Shown in pieces: positions 15,387-23,892 of a stretch of 24,254 bases of DNA. Below the pieces are notes generated by a model. It made no database searches. It worked only from the letters and a program-made list of their open reading frames with translations, and was not told the DNA's origin. Source of the DNA: Tissierella_B sp964485455 (GTDB lineage: Bacteria > Bacillota > Clostridia > Tissierellales > Tissierellaceae); assembly GCA_964485455.1 (NCBI GenBank), contig CAZAJU010000025.1, positions 1-24,254 of the forward strand, read 5' to 3'. Position 1 is the stretch's first letter, and each line of letters opens with the position of its first letter. The position numbers and the translations under genes are program-made.

Positions 15387-17627
15387 TTACTGATTAATTT
15401 CCTGGAATGTATCTATATTAAATGCCCTAATTATATCATCCTGTAAATAATATAGAAAATCTCCAATATATATGAGTCTATTTACATAAGAAGGATATAA
15501 CCCGCCACTTGGAATCTGCTGAAGTACATTTATATAGCCATTCTCTTTGACTTCTAAAATCAGTGCTCCATTGAAATATTCCTTTTCATAATCCCCTGAA
15601 ATATTTGAAAGCTGGGCTGTAAAACCAATCATACCATCCTTAAGATTTAGCATTAAGGCTTTATGATTATTCAATACTTCTGCATAGCTTCCACTGCTTC
15701 CAAGAACCAAGCTATTAATCTCCCTTGGTCTTGAACTATTTGAAACATCAAAAACAGATAGCTTAATCCCATTTTGCATTCCAGTTTTTTCATCAATATC
15801 TTTTCCTATGCCCAATAATAAATCATCGGTAATAGGATGGAGATAATTTGAGAAGCCTGGAATCTTAAGTTCTCCCACAACCTTAGGTAATGATGGATCC
15901 TTTAAATCTATTACAAATAGAGGGTCTACTTGTCTAAAGGTTACTATATATGCCTTATCCTTAATAAACCTGGCAGAATATATGGTTTCTCCTGGCGCCA
16001 AATTCTTAACTATACCTATTTCATTTAAATTTTTATCCAATATATATAATGTGTTTATGCTTTCACTCTGCCAGTTGGTGGTTGCAACGCGAAGATTTCC
16101 GTTGTATTCATCCATGGAGAATTGATTAAGGATTGAACCCTCTACCATTCCCCCACCAGCATATCCAATCTTTAAGCCATCGATTGTGAATTTAGAGATA
16201 TTAGTAATAGTACCCCAAATAGTGTTATAATCTTGACCTGCAATATATAAGGCATTATTACTCATATATGCTTGATTTCCACTTCCAAATAAAGCTTCTA
16301 TTGTAGCTGGAGTTGAATAGTTTTTAATATCAAATGCCGCTACTAGAAAATAGTTTTGATTATATTTCCCAGGATAATACATTATTTTATCAATTCCCAG
16401 CTCCTTAAATCCACTACCTGTAGCTGAGTCCCTAAACATTGGAACTACTCCATTATCTATTCCATAATAATTCATATCCCTATTTATCATAAGATAAACT
16501 ATATCATCTTTCTTTCTGCTGGATAGAATATTTCCCTCTATTTCAAGTTCCTTCAATAGATTAGCCTTTCCATTTGAATCTATAGAATAAACTCCTGCAT
16601 AGGTGTAGGAATTCCCAATTGGTAGTATTCCAATCCTCGAATCCATAATAGGTTCTATACCTGGTACTACAGTATTTTCAGGAATAGGTTTAATCCAATT
16701 GTTGAATCTATTCTTTACACCTAAAACTACAAGCCTTCCTTCATCTATATAAATCTCAGTAAATTGGGTATATTCACCACTTTTTTCATCCACTATCATT
16801 TTGATTTCATCAACAAGCACAGGATTTCCATTATTAGCCCTGTAGATTTTAATAACTCTACCAGTAGCTATATAGATGAATTCCTCATCATTTTTGATTA
16901 TATCTGCCTCGTTTACTCCCTCAACCTGTTCATTGGTAGTAGAAAAATCATCGGAATTAGAACCATCCCTTACTGATTCCATTTGGGATATTTCTCCCAT
17001 TTCACTTGGTACAGGTATTGCTTCCTTATTTATACCATTTCTTTGAAAATTCTCAATTATATTTAATAATTCAGCTTTTGACGAAAGCTTTAATGCTTGT
17101 CCTATCTTACTCTTAATCTGACTAAGCATATTGGAATCTAGAGTTACCTTGGATGAACCAATAGTTATAACTCTATCATTATAACCTACTTGTTTCTTTA
17201 AGATATTCTCACTTATTACCCTTAAAGGTACCATAGTTCTATCTTCCATTATTAAAGTTTCAGTATCAAAGTAACTATTTTCAGTTTTTCCTGCTTCCTC
17301 GATTCTATAGTAGCTTTTGCCTATAGGAAAAAAGTAGGTCTTACCACTGAATTTTATAATAGCTTCTCTTTTAAACCCATCATAGTTTACCTCTGCACCA
17401 AAGTGCTCACTAATTGCCCTTAAAGGAACCAAGGTTCTATCTTTATGGATTACAGGGACCACATTAGGGTTATTGGAATCAAGAGTAAAAACCTCTTCAC
17501 CATGTAAAATCAGGGGACTTGCTATATGAAGCGTAATAACATCTTCCGTTAATTCTTCAGCCCAAGATGGCAGAATACCACTTCCTATCAAGGAAATCAT
17601 TAGAATGAATATTACTAATCTTTTCAT
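15387..17627 (-). CDS. Secreted beta-propeller protein with two stalk (copper-amine-oxidase N-terminal-like) domains
   Basis: An exported 746-residue protein. From ATG 17627 it begins MKRLVIFILMISLIGSG, a good signal peptide ending near SWAEE. SD GGAGGG precedes this ATG. An ORF extension of 14 codons upstream to 17669 would place charged residues ahead of the signal and has no comparable SD. Next come two copies of the stalk/copper-amine-oxidase-N domain (repeated DRT(L/M)VPLR(A/V)ISE, about 40-155). Then comes the C-terminal beta-propeller family (PF09826-type) introduced by VEGVNEADIIKNDEEFIYIA at about 234-253, running to the end. Role unknown; the stalk domains suggest surface display. 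It is downstream of the threonine aldolase with a 101-bp gap. Confidence 0.87.
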   Translation of the reverse strand: MKRLVIFILMISLIGSGILPSWAEELTEDVITLHIASPLILHGEEVFTLDSNNPNVVPVIHKDRTLVPLRAISEHFGAEVNYDGFKREAIIKFSGKTYFFPIGKSYYRIEEAGKTENSYFDTETLIMEDRTMVPLRVISENILKKQVGYNDRVITIGSSKVTLDSNMLSQIKSKIGQALKLSSKAELLNIIENFQRNGINKEAIPVPSEMGEISQMESVRDGSNSDDFSTTNEQVEGVNEADIIKNDEEFIYIATGRVIKIYRANNGNPVLVDEIKMIVDEKSGEYTQFTEIYIDEGRLVVLGVKNRFNNWIKPIPENTVVPGIEPIMDSRIGILPIGNSYTYAGVYSIDSNGKANLLKELEIEGNILSSRKKDDIVYLMINRDMNYYGIDNGVVPMFRDSATGSGFKELGIDKIMYYPGKYNQNYFLVAAFDIKNYSTPATIEALFGSGNQAYMSNNALYIAGQDYNTIWGTITNISKFTIDGLKIGYAGGGMVEGSILNQFSMDEYNGNLRVATTNWQSESINTLYILDKNLNEIGIVKNLAPGETIYSARFIKDKAYIVTFRQVDPLFVIDLKDPSLPKVVGELKIPGFSNYLHPITDDLLLGIGKDIDEKTGMQNGIKLSVFDVSNSSRPREINSLVLGSSGSYAEVLNNHKALMLNLKDGMIGFTAQLSNISGDYEKEYFNGALILEVKENGYINVLQQIPSGGLYPSYVNRLIYIGDFLYYLQDDIIRAFNIDTFQEINQ

Positions 17628-17728
17628 ACTTTCCCTCCTAAAATATACCCAGATAAAGTTGTTCTTCAATTTTGTTAAAAATACTATGGTCAGTGATTTA
17701 ATTATACCCTTTTATTAAATATTTATCG

Positions 17729-18751
17729 TTACATATTGGTTACGATTTTTTTAAATGCATCTACACTTTCCTGTTCTGTCGCCCAGGATGTTACCAGTCT
17801 TATAGCTGTATTCTCCTCATCCACTACCTCGTGAACTGAAAATACAAACTCAGCCTCTAACTTTTTTAAGTCCTTATTTGGTAATATAGGAAAAAGTTGA
17901 TTAGAATAAGGTTCTATTAAGAATTTATACCCCTTATCCTTAATAATCTTTGTAAGCTGTTCAGCCATAATATTAGCATGTTTCCCTAGTTCGTAGTAGA
18001 GTTCGTCTTGGAATAACGCCTCGAATTGAATCCCTAGAACAAAACCTTTTGCCATCATTGCTCCTCTATTTTTTATCAAGAACCTAAAGTCTTCCTTAAG
18101 CTCATCCTTTACTAATACCAGGGCTTCACCCAATAATGCTCCATTTTTAGTTCCACCGATGTAAAAAACATCTACAAGATTTACAATATCCTTAAGGGTT
18201 AAATTATTTGATCTACATGTGAGGGCAGAGGCTAATCTTGCTCCATCCATAAATAATATCAGGTTATTTTCTCGTGTATATTTACTGATGTCCTCCAATT
18301 CCTCTTTTGTATAAACAGTTCCTAATTCTGTTGTGTTGGAGATATATACCATCTTAGGTTGAACCATGTGCTCATTTATATGAAATTTTAAAACCTTCTC
18401 AATATCCTTTACCCTTAGCTTCCCATCTACAGTCGGTACTGCTATTACCTTATGACCAGAAGCCTCAACAGCCCCGGTTTCATGAACATTGATATGACCT
18501 GAGTCCGCAGATATAACTGCCTGGTGTGGCTTTAGTAATGAAGATATAGTTAGCATATTAGTAAGAGTACCTGCTGAGATAAAATGAATATCCACATCTT
18601 CTCTTCCTAATTCCCTCATTATATATTTTTTTGCTATATCACTATGAATATCCATACCGTAACCAGCATTTATTTCAAGATTAGATTTACTTAAAAGCTC
18701 CAATATTCTTGGATGAGCTCCTTCACTATAATCATTCATAAAGCTATGCAT
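17729..18751 (-). CDS. ltaE: Low-specificity L-threonine aldolase family (PLP enzyme)
   Basis: PLP-dependent lyase cleaving L-threonine or L-allo-threonine to glycine and acetaldehyde; some relatives are beta-eliminating lyases on other amino acids. The 340 residues have NDYSEGAHP at 6-14, SAGTLTN at 59-65, the H90-E-T-G-A cofactor-stacking region, Asp169 in MDGAR and the Schiff-base Lys202 in GGTKNGALLGE. The length fits the family. SD GGGAGG lies 7 bases before ATG 18751. The 144-bp divergent gap to the next plus-strand gene contains a TATAAT on minus near 18790 without a clear -35. No neighbouring glycine or threonine genes help fix the substrate. Confidence 0.88.
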   Translation of the reverse strand: MHSFMNDYSEGAHPRILELLSKSNLEINAGYGMDIHSDIAKKYIMRELGREDVDIHFISAGTLTNMLTISSLLKPHQAVISADSGHINVHETGAVEASGHKVIAVPTVDGKLRVKDIEKVLKFHINEHMVQPKMVYISNTTELGTVYTKEELEDISKYTRENNLILFMDGARLASALTCRSNNLTLKDIVNLVDVFYIGGTKNGALLGEALVLVKDELKEDFRFLIKNRGAMMAKGFVLGIQFEALFQDELYYELGKHANIMAEQLTKIIKDKGYKFLIEPYSNQLFPILPNKDLKKLEAEFVFSVHEVVDEENTAIRLVTSWATEQESVDAFKKIVTNM

Positions 18752-18895
18752 TATATTACCTCCCAGAAAAGTATCTTAAATCTAGTTTATTATATATTAT
18801 CATTAAAATCTACTGTTTTTACATATTCTTGAACTATATCAGCTACTAAGATTAAGCTAAATGGGTATATTATTATTTAAAAAGCTGGTGATACA

Positions 18896-19654
18896 ATGAG
18901 GCAAAAGAAGAAGAAATATTTATCAATAATTTTATCTTTTATAGCTTTAGCAAGCATAGGATTTATTATTGTGGATTGGAAATCTTTAATCAGTAAAACC
19001 AATGAAAGAGATCTAGCTTTATATTCATATACTTTCAAGGCAATTATAGTTTTCTTAACAAGTCTATTGGTTTTTATTGCAGGAAAGGACTACTTAGACT
19101 ATAGGGATATTAAATTGATGAGAGTAATATTTGCTTTAATAATAGTTGCGGACGCTGCATTAATTTTATTTAATACTCCAGTCGTTGGAATTTTATTTTT
19201 CTCTTTTGTACAGCTATTGCTTATATTTAGGAATTCCTATGGAATGAGAGAAAAAATAAAATCCGAAGGAGATCACCATCTTAGAAAAAGCTTATTTATC
19301 AACACTATACTTGTGACCACTTTCTTTTTACTTATTCTTTTAAATTTAATTAATATGTATTTGGAGGATGATATGCTTTTATTTACAATGCTGCTATACA
19401 GCCTTATGATTTCATTGTCTCTGTGGGCTGCCATAGCAAACTATTTGTTAAGACTGTTTCCCAATATAAACTCCATAATGATAGCCTTAGGAATGATCTT
19501 CTTCGTACTCTGTGATATAAATGTAGGATTATCCTTAATATTGCCCAAAAGTCTAATCAAAACCATATCTTCGAATCTAATATGGATTTTCTATACTCCT
19601 GCCCTAACCCTTCTAGCCCTTAGCAGCTATAAATATGAAATCACCGGGAACTAA
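18896..19654 (+). CDS. Polytopic membrane protein, possible YhhN/TMEM86 (lysoplasmalogenase-like) relative
   Basis: A 252-residue protein, basic at the N-terminus (RQKKKKY), with about eight hydrophobic segments covering most of its length. Order of marks: a segment containing VADAALILF at about 81-89, a hydrophobic hairpin, a charged loop near 117-130 (MREKIKSEGDHHLRK), then ALGMIFFVLCDINVGLS at about 197-213 and WIFYTPALTLLALS at about 229-242. The spacing resembles the paired Asp-containing motifs and C-terminal YxxQxLIxxS end of YhhN/TMEM86 proteins, but the match is loose and the usual Gln near the end is replaced. Function is therefore uncertain. The start uses a GGTGA SD. A terminator follows at once. 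Confidence 0.6.
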   Translation: MRQKKKKYLSIILSFIALASIGFIIVDWKSLISKTNERDLALYSYTFKAIIVFLTSLLVFIAGKDYLDYRDIKLMRVIFALIIVADAALILFNTPVVGILFFSFVQLLLIFRNSYGMREKIKSEGDHHLRKSLFINTILVTTFFLLILLNLINMYLEDDMLLFTMLLYSLMISLSLWAAIANYLLRLFPNINSIMIALGMIFFVLCDINVGLSLILPKSLIKTISSNLIWIFYTPALTLLALSSYKYEITGN

Positions 19655-19672
19655 TTAAATATCCCGGTGATT
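19639..19672. terminator. Terminator between the membrane protein gene and the ABC operon
   Basis: AATCACCGGGA (19639-19649) pairs with TCCCGGTGATT (19662-19672), an 11-bp GC-containing stem, followed on plus by ATTTGATTTTTAT. The left arm lies in the last codons and the stop of the plus-strand gene. On minus, the tail after the hairpin is a poor U-tract, so it may stop the ABC operon less well. Confidence 0.8.
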
Positions 19673-19681
19673 ATTTGATTT

Positions 19682-21145
19682 TTATGAAGTTTTAGCCGGT
19701 TTCACTTTGTTTTCTTTTATTGTTGGTTTTATAGTTGTTTTCCATGCATGCATTGCAAGGGAAACTGCTATAACTCCATATGCTACGAATACTCTGAAGT
19801 ATTCTCCAAGCTGCGCGTTATTTAGAAGCTGTTTTCCTGCTTGTGGTGCTACTGTAAACAAAGTGTGGAACAGTATTACACCAATAATAGCTTGTTTGTT
19901 TGTAGCCTTTTGTACAGATGCTCCACCTACTAAAAGGGCTGCAATGGCAAATAATCCTACCTGGGTATGAGCACCATAGGTTGAGAATGTACCTATGTTT
20001 TGTAAGTAAATAAGTTGTCCCCAGCATGCCAATATGGTTGAGATTATCATAGCTATTATTCTTGTCTTATCCACATTTATTCCAGCTGAATTGGCAACTA
20101 CGCGGCTTTGTCCAACGGTTCTCATATTTTGTCCTATTCTGGTCTTTAATAACATATTGTTAAAGATACAGATAGCAACTATACAAAGATAAGTAGTTAC
20201 AGGAATATAAACATACATCAGTACTTCTTCTATTGCTTTAATATAGGTGAGTCCATAAAAAACTCCTACTATTAAGATGTTGATCAATTGACTTTTTATA
20301 TTGAATTCTTCATCCTTCTTAATAATTTTATGATTAATAATTTTCCATACTTGAGCTAGGCCCAACAATGCTAATGCTATGGTTATACCATGAAGTAAAA
20401 GCAATCTGTCAGTAGATAAGAACTTTTCAACCATAGGTATATAGGTTAAGCCATATATTGCGAAAGCTCCAATTAAAATATTAAAATCCTTTGATAATGG
20501 TATACCTGTCTTCTTAACTCTATTAAATATAATTCTAAATACTGAAATTCCTATTGCTATATAAAATAATATTTCTATTAGTGTAAGCATGGATACAGTA
20601 TCTAGTGCATACTTTAAATTTCCAGTTAAGTCTATGGTATTCTTAACTCCTATACCCCCTGTGATTATAAGTCTATCATTACTTACAGGAATTACCCCAC
20701 CAATGATATAAAGGAAGAAAAGTTGATAGAGTCCATCTGCAAAGTATCCTAATACCATACCTGCAATCATTTCAGACCCTTTCATCTTATTAAATAACTT
20801 TCCTACAAGTAGTCCAAAGAGAAAAGCAATTGGAGTCGCCAATAATACACTTAACAAGAATCCTTGAATACCTGTAAATCCCCAGTAAATAATCCAAAAC
20901 ATTGCGATTTGGGCTGCAACAGCACCGATGGTAATACCAAAGTTAAGTCCCATGCCTGCTAATACAGGTATTAATAGTGCAAGAACAGTAAATCCATTTC
21001 TACCTATACGTGTAAACACTTCAGCTGCTACGAATGTAAGAGGGTTACCCGATGCCACTATTCCACCAAAACACAATATTATAAAGAGAATTACTACTTT
21101 ATTTTCACTTATAGTATTAAGTACCTTATTTCTTAAATTATTCAT
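19682..21145 (-). CDS. ABC importer permease 2, enlarged by an internal membrane insert
   Basis: Inner-membrane subunit of the BPD_transp_2 (ribose/branched-chain/nucleoside-type) permease family. In its 487 residues it has the cytoplasmic coupling-loop type motif NKMKGSEM at 119-126 and the paired SAGINVDKTR at 353-362 and LLVGGAS at 404-410, all mirrored in the neighbouring permease. It is about 135 residues longer than that partner. The extra part, at about 190-310, contains two similar units, YGLTYIPMVEKFL (231-243) and YGLTYIKAIEEVL (297-309), each following a TM and a basic loop. Its ATG overlaps the stop of the preceding permease gene (TAATG); SD AAGGAGG. It is last in the operon and ends near the terminator at 19639-19672. 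Confidence 0.88.
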   Translation of the reverse strand: MNNLRNKVLNTISENKVVILFIILCFGGIVASGNPLTFVAAEVFTRIGRNGFTVLALLIPVLAGMGLNFGITIGAVAAQIAMFWIIYWGFTGIQGFLLSVLLATPIAFLFGLLVGKLFNKMKGSEMIAGMVLGYFADGLYQLFFLYIIGGVIPVSNDRLIITGGIGVKNTIDLTGNLKYALDTVSMLTLIEILFYIAIGISVFRIIFNRVKKTGIPLSKDFNILIGAFAIYGLTYIPMVEKFLSTDRLLLLHGITIALALLGLAQVWKIINHKIIKKDEEFNIKSQLINILIVGVFYGLTYIKAIEEVLMYVYIPVTTYLCIVAICIFNNMLLKTRIGQNMRTVGQSRVVANSAGINVDKTRIIAMIISTILACWGQLIYLQNIGTFSTYGAHTQVGLFAIAALLVGGASVQKATNKQAIIGVILFHTLFTVAPQAGKQLLNNAQLGEYFRVFVAYGVIAVSLAMHAWKTTIKPTIKENKVKPAKTS

Positions 21146-22194
21146 TATTTATTGCCTCCTTTCGTTTTAGAAAGAGCATATAGAATAATTCCATTTGAAA
21201 TAATTATTCTTAATACCTCTGATAGATTACCTTCTGGCAATATCTTATTTGCTACAGGCAAAGCTACTGCAAGTATGCCTTGGAATAAAAATGCTCCTAG
21301 GATTACATGAGAAATTTTTGCTTTATTAATACTTGCACCACCTATAAGCACAGCTGCAACTGAATGGAATCCCATCATCAAAGGTGCATTGTATAGTTGT
21401 AGGAAGCCATAACTCTGAGCATATACTATGATTCCCATAGCAGCAAGTGCAGTAGAAATAGCTGTGCCTAATATTCTCATATTATCTACATTGATTCCTG
21501 ATGCCTTTGTAAATTGAGGATTTGAACCTGCTGCACTCATTGCCATACCTACTTTGCTTCTCATGAATAGATATACTAAAAAGCATATTAGTAAGAAGAA
21601 TAAAATGAGCCCTGTTGGTATATGTAATTCTCCTATTTGAAAATCAAGAAAATCATTAAATACCCCTCCAAAGCTTGATTCAAGACTTATGGTATTCCTC
21701 ATACCTTGCTGTCCAATAGGCCAAATCAATTCACCATTTTTAAATGGTAATGCAAGCCAAATCATATTCATAAAAGCAATTGCTGAGAAACCAACATATG
21801 TTGATACAGTCATTTCAGAGCCTTTAACCTTATTAAGAACTAATCCATATCCGATTCCTATTATAGCACCAAGAACTACAGCAATAAGCATTGCTACTAG
21901 AATAGAAATCCATGGGTTAGCTATTCTTAACTCAATACTTAATGTAGTTCCTAATAGTCCTGCTACAATACCTAAGGATATTCCAAAATTAAGACCTATT
22001 CCACATTGTACTGCAGGAACCATTGCTAGTACTAAAATTCCATACATAGCCCATCTACGGATAGAATCCCCTAATAAACTGGGAACACTTAATCCAAGAG
22101 GCGCTGCAGCTACGAGCATTAATAAAAAGAAGCTCATAATTATTATTCTAGGAAGGCCTATATTATTATAAGCATTGGACAATCTATCACGCAT
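21145..22194 (-). CDS. ABC importer permease 1 (BPD_transp_2 family)
   Basis: Permease subunit pairing with the larger one downstream. From the preferred ATG at 22194 it has 349 residues; a GTG at 22203 is in frame, but AGAAGG lies too close to it and is properly placed (8 bases) for the ATG. Motifs: NKVKGSEMTVSTY in the first third, and a later conserved block with KASGINVDNMR, then VLIGGASINKA, matching its partner. About eight to ten hydrophobic segments. The start lies inside the end of the ATPase gene (8-bp overlap) and its stop overlaps the next start by one base, so all three are translated together. Confidence 0.88.
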   Translation of the reverse strand: MRDRLSNAYNNIGLPRIIIMSFFLLMLVAAAPLGLSVPSLLGDSIRRWAMYGILVLAMVPAVQCGIGLNFGISLGIVAGLLGTTLSIELRIANPWISILVAMLIAVVLGAIIGIGYGLVLNKVKGSEMTVSTYVGFSAIAFMNMIWLALPFKNGELIWPIGQQGMRNTISLESSFGGVFNDFLDFQIGELHIPTGLILFFLLICFLVYLFMRSKVGMAMSAAGSNPQFTKASGINVDNMRILGTAISTALAAMGIIVYAQSYGFLQLYNAPLMMGFHSVAAVLIGGASINKAKISHVILGAFLFQGILAVALPVANKILPEGNLSEVLRIIISNGIILYALSKTKGGNK

Positions 22195-23788
22195 TTTTCG
22201 CACCTTCTTTCATCGTTCCTGCCATTGCCAAACCAAATTCAGCATCAGGTGCATCCGGTGATAGTATAGTCGCTATCTTTCCACCAGAAACTATTGCGAT
22301 TCTGTCACAAAGAGACCTTAATTCTACCAACTCTGAACTCACCATAATAATAGTCAGTCCAGTTTCTCGGTTTAGCTTAACTAGATATTCAAGTACCAAC
22401 TTCTTTGCTCCTATATCTATTCCTCTTGTAGGCTCAGATACCATGAGAATATCAGGCTCTAAGGTAATTGCTCTTGCTAAACAAACCTTTTGCTGATTTC
22501 CACCTGAAAGGCTTCCAACAGCCTGGCTAGGACCAGTGCATCTTATATCTAAAAGCTCAATCATTTTAAGAGCATGCTCTTTTGCCTTCTTCTTATCATA
22601 AAGCTTCATAGGTCCAATTTTTTTAAGAAAATCTTCTTTGATTTGCATAGCAGTAAAAGCTATATTCTCATCAATAGGTTCCTCAAGAAGCAACCCCACT
22701 CCACGTCTATCCTCTGAAACACTTGCTATCCCATTATCTAATGCATTTCCTAACAGCTTTAGGTCAAGTTCTTTACCGAATACCTTTACAACGCCCTGGG
22801 ATTCATAAAGACCCATGATGCCATTAGGAATTCCAATCTTGCCTTGACCTGCAAGCCCACCAATTCCAAAAATTTCACCTTTTCTTATATCAAGGTCAAT
22901 TCCCTTTACCATTTCGCCAGGCATATTAACATGGAAGTTTCTTATGGAAAGAGCAATTTCATCATCTTTAAGAACTCTATTGTCCTCCATATCATCTACT
23001 AGCTTTTCAACCTTTCGTCCAATCATTAGCTCAGCAATTTCAACAACAGATGAATCTTTTACCTCTTTTCTAACTACAAACTCTCCATCACGTAGTATTG
23101 TAAGGCTATCTGCTACAGCCATTACCTCATCCAGTCTATGGGTAATAAATATAATAGCTATACCTCTAGAGGAAATTTCCTTCATTATTTGGAGCAGTCT
23201 TTCTGCTTCACTTTCAGTTAGAACTGCAGTAGGCTCATCAAATACCAATAGTTTAATTCCATGCTTATCAATTTCTCTTGCAATCTCAATAAACTGCATA
23301 TAACCAATAGGTAGACCTGCAACCCTTGTATATTCCTCTATATTTAATCCTATATCTGATAGAGCTTTTTTTGCATCCTTTCTCATCTGTTCAGTGTCAA
23401 GGGTTTCAAGATCCTTCCCAAATATCCTACTTAATAGGGTAGGGTTTGCAATCTCCCTCCCGATCTTAATATTCTCAGTTATCGTAAATCCAGGGATTAA
23501 CATAAATTCCTGATGAACCATTCCTATACCAAAATTCATGGCATTATGTGGAGCATCTATAACTACCTTCTCTCCATCAATTTCTACTGTGCCTTCAAAG
23601 CCCCCAGTAGTATGTATAACGGGCATCCCAAACAGAATGTTCATAAGGGTTGATTTTCCAGCTCCATTTTCTCCCATTAAGGCATGAATCTCACCTGGTT
23701 TAACTTTTAGATTTACATTTTTAAGAACACGATTTCCAAAATACTCCTTAGATATGTTGTCCATATTCAAAAGATATGGGGTTTCCAA
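22187..23788 (-). CDS. ABC importer ATP-binding protein, tandem NBD (CUT2/RbsA-like)
   Basis: Two fused nucleotide-binding domains energising the permease pair. Numbered from TTG 23788 (533 residues): NBD1 has Walker A GENGAGKST at 39-47, Q-loop VHQE at 91-94, a degenerate signature LPIGYMQ at 159-165, Walker B FDEPT at 183-187 and switch His217. NBD2 has a degenerate Walker A GLAGQGKIG at 311-319, canonical signature LSGGNQQ at 427-433 and an altered Walker B VSEPTRGID at 450-458, where Asp is Ser. One working ATP site (NBD1 Walker motifs with the NBD2 signature) is therefore expected. Start choice: AGGAGGG at 23801-23795 suits the TTG; the longer ATG form at 23821 has no SD. Confidence 0.9.
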   Translation of the reverse strand: METPYLLNMDNISKEYFGNRVLKNVNLKVKPGEIHALMGENGAGKSTLMNILFGMPVIHTTGGFEGTVEIDGEKVVIDAPHNAMNFGIGMVHQEFMLIPGFTITENIKIGREIANPTLLSRIFGKDLETLDTEQMRKDAKKALSDIGLNIEEYTRVAGLPIGYMQFIEIAREIDKHGIKLLVFDEPTAVLTESEAERLLQIMKEISSRGIAIIFITHRLDEVMAVADSLTILRDGEFVVRKEVKDSSVVEIAELMIGRKVEKLVDDMEDNRVLKDDEIALSIRNFHVNMPGEMVKGIDLDIRKGEIFGIGGLAGQGKIGIPNGIMGLYESQGVVKVFGKELDLKLLGNALDNGIASVSEDRRGVGLLLEEPIDENIAFTAMQIKEDFLKKIGPMKLYDKKKAKEHALKMIELLDIRCTGPSQAVGSLSGGNQQKVCLARAITLEPDILMVSEPTRGIDIGAKKLVLEYLVKLNRETGLTIIMVSSELVELRSLCDRIAIVSGGKIATILSPDAPDAEFGLAMAGTMKEGAKNA

Positions 23789-23794
23789 TTTAAT

Positions 23795-23801
23795 CCCTCC
23801 T
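23795..23801 (-). promoter_or_regulatory. Shine-Dalgarno that decides the ATPase start (TTG)
   Basis: AGGAGGG on minus, followed after six bases by TTG at 23788. It lies downstream of the alternative in-frame ATG (23821), whose own upstream sequence after the hairpin (AAAGATTAA) is not SD-like. Confidence 0.7.
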
Positions 23802-23843
23802 ATCTTATACTTTGTTGTCATTTAATCTTTAATACATAAAATG

Positions 23844-23870
23844 CCGCCGGCTTGCAAAGCAAGCCGGCGG
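23844..23870 (-). terminator. GC-rich hairpin between binding-protein and ATPase genes
   Basis: CCGCCGGCTTGC pairs perfectly with GCAAGCCGGCGG (12 bp, 3-nt loop), followed on minus by CATTTTATG. It is far more GC-rich than its surroundings. In this position it probably works as a partial terminator or 3'-end stabiliser, giving more binding protein than transporter mRNA, as is common in binding-protein-dependent operons. Confidence 0.75.
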
Positions 23871-23892
23871 TCATTTCCTCTAAATCAGCCGG

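Noticed and set aside
21689..22171. Plus-strand ORF of 160 codons
   Set aside because: Antisense to the conserved permease gene; Ile/Pro/Thr-rich shadow of a membrane protein, with no SD.
22944..23303. Plus-strand ORF of 119 codons
   Set aside because: Serine-rich shadow of the ABC ATPase on the other strand.
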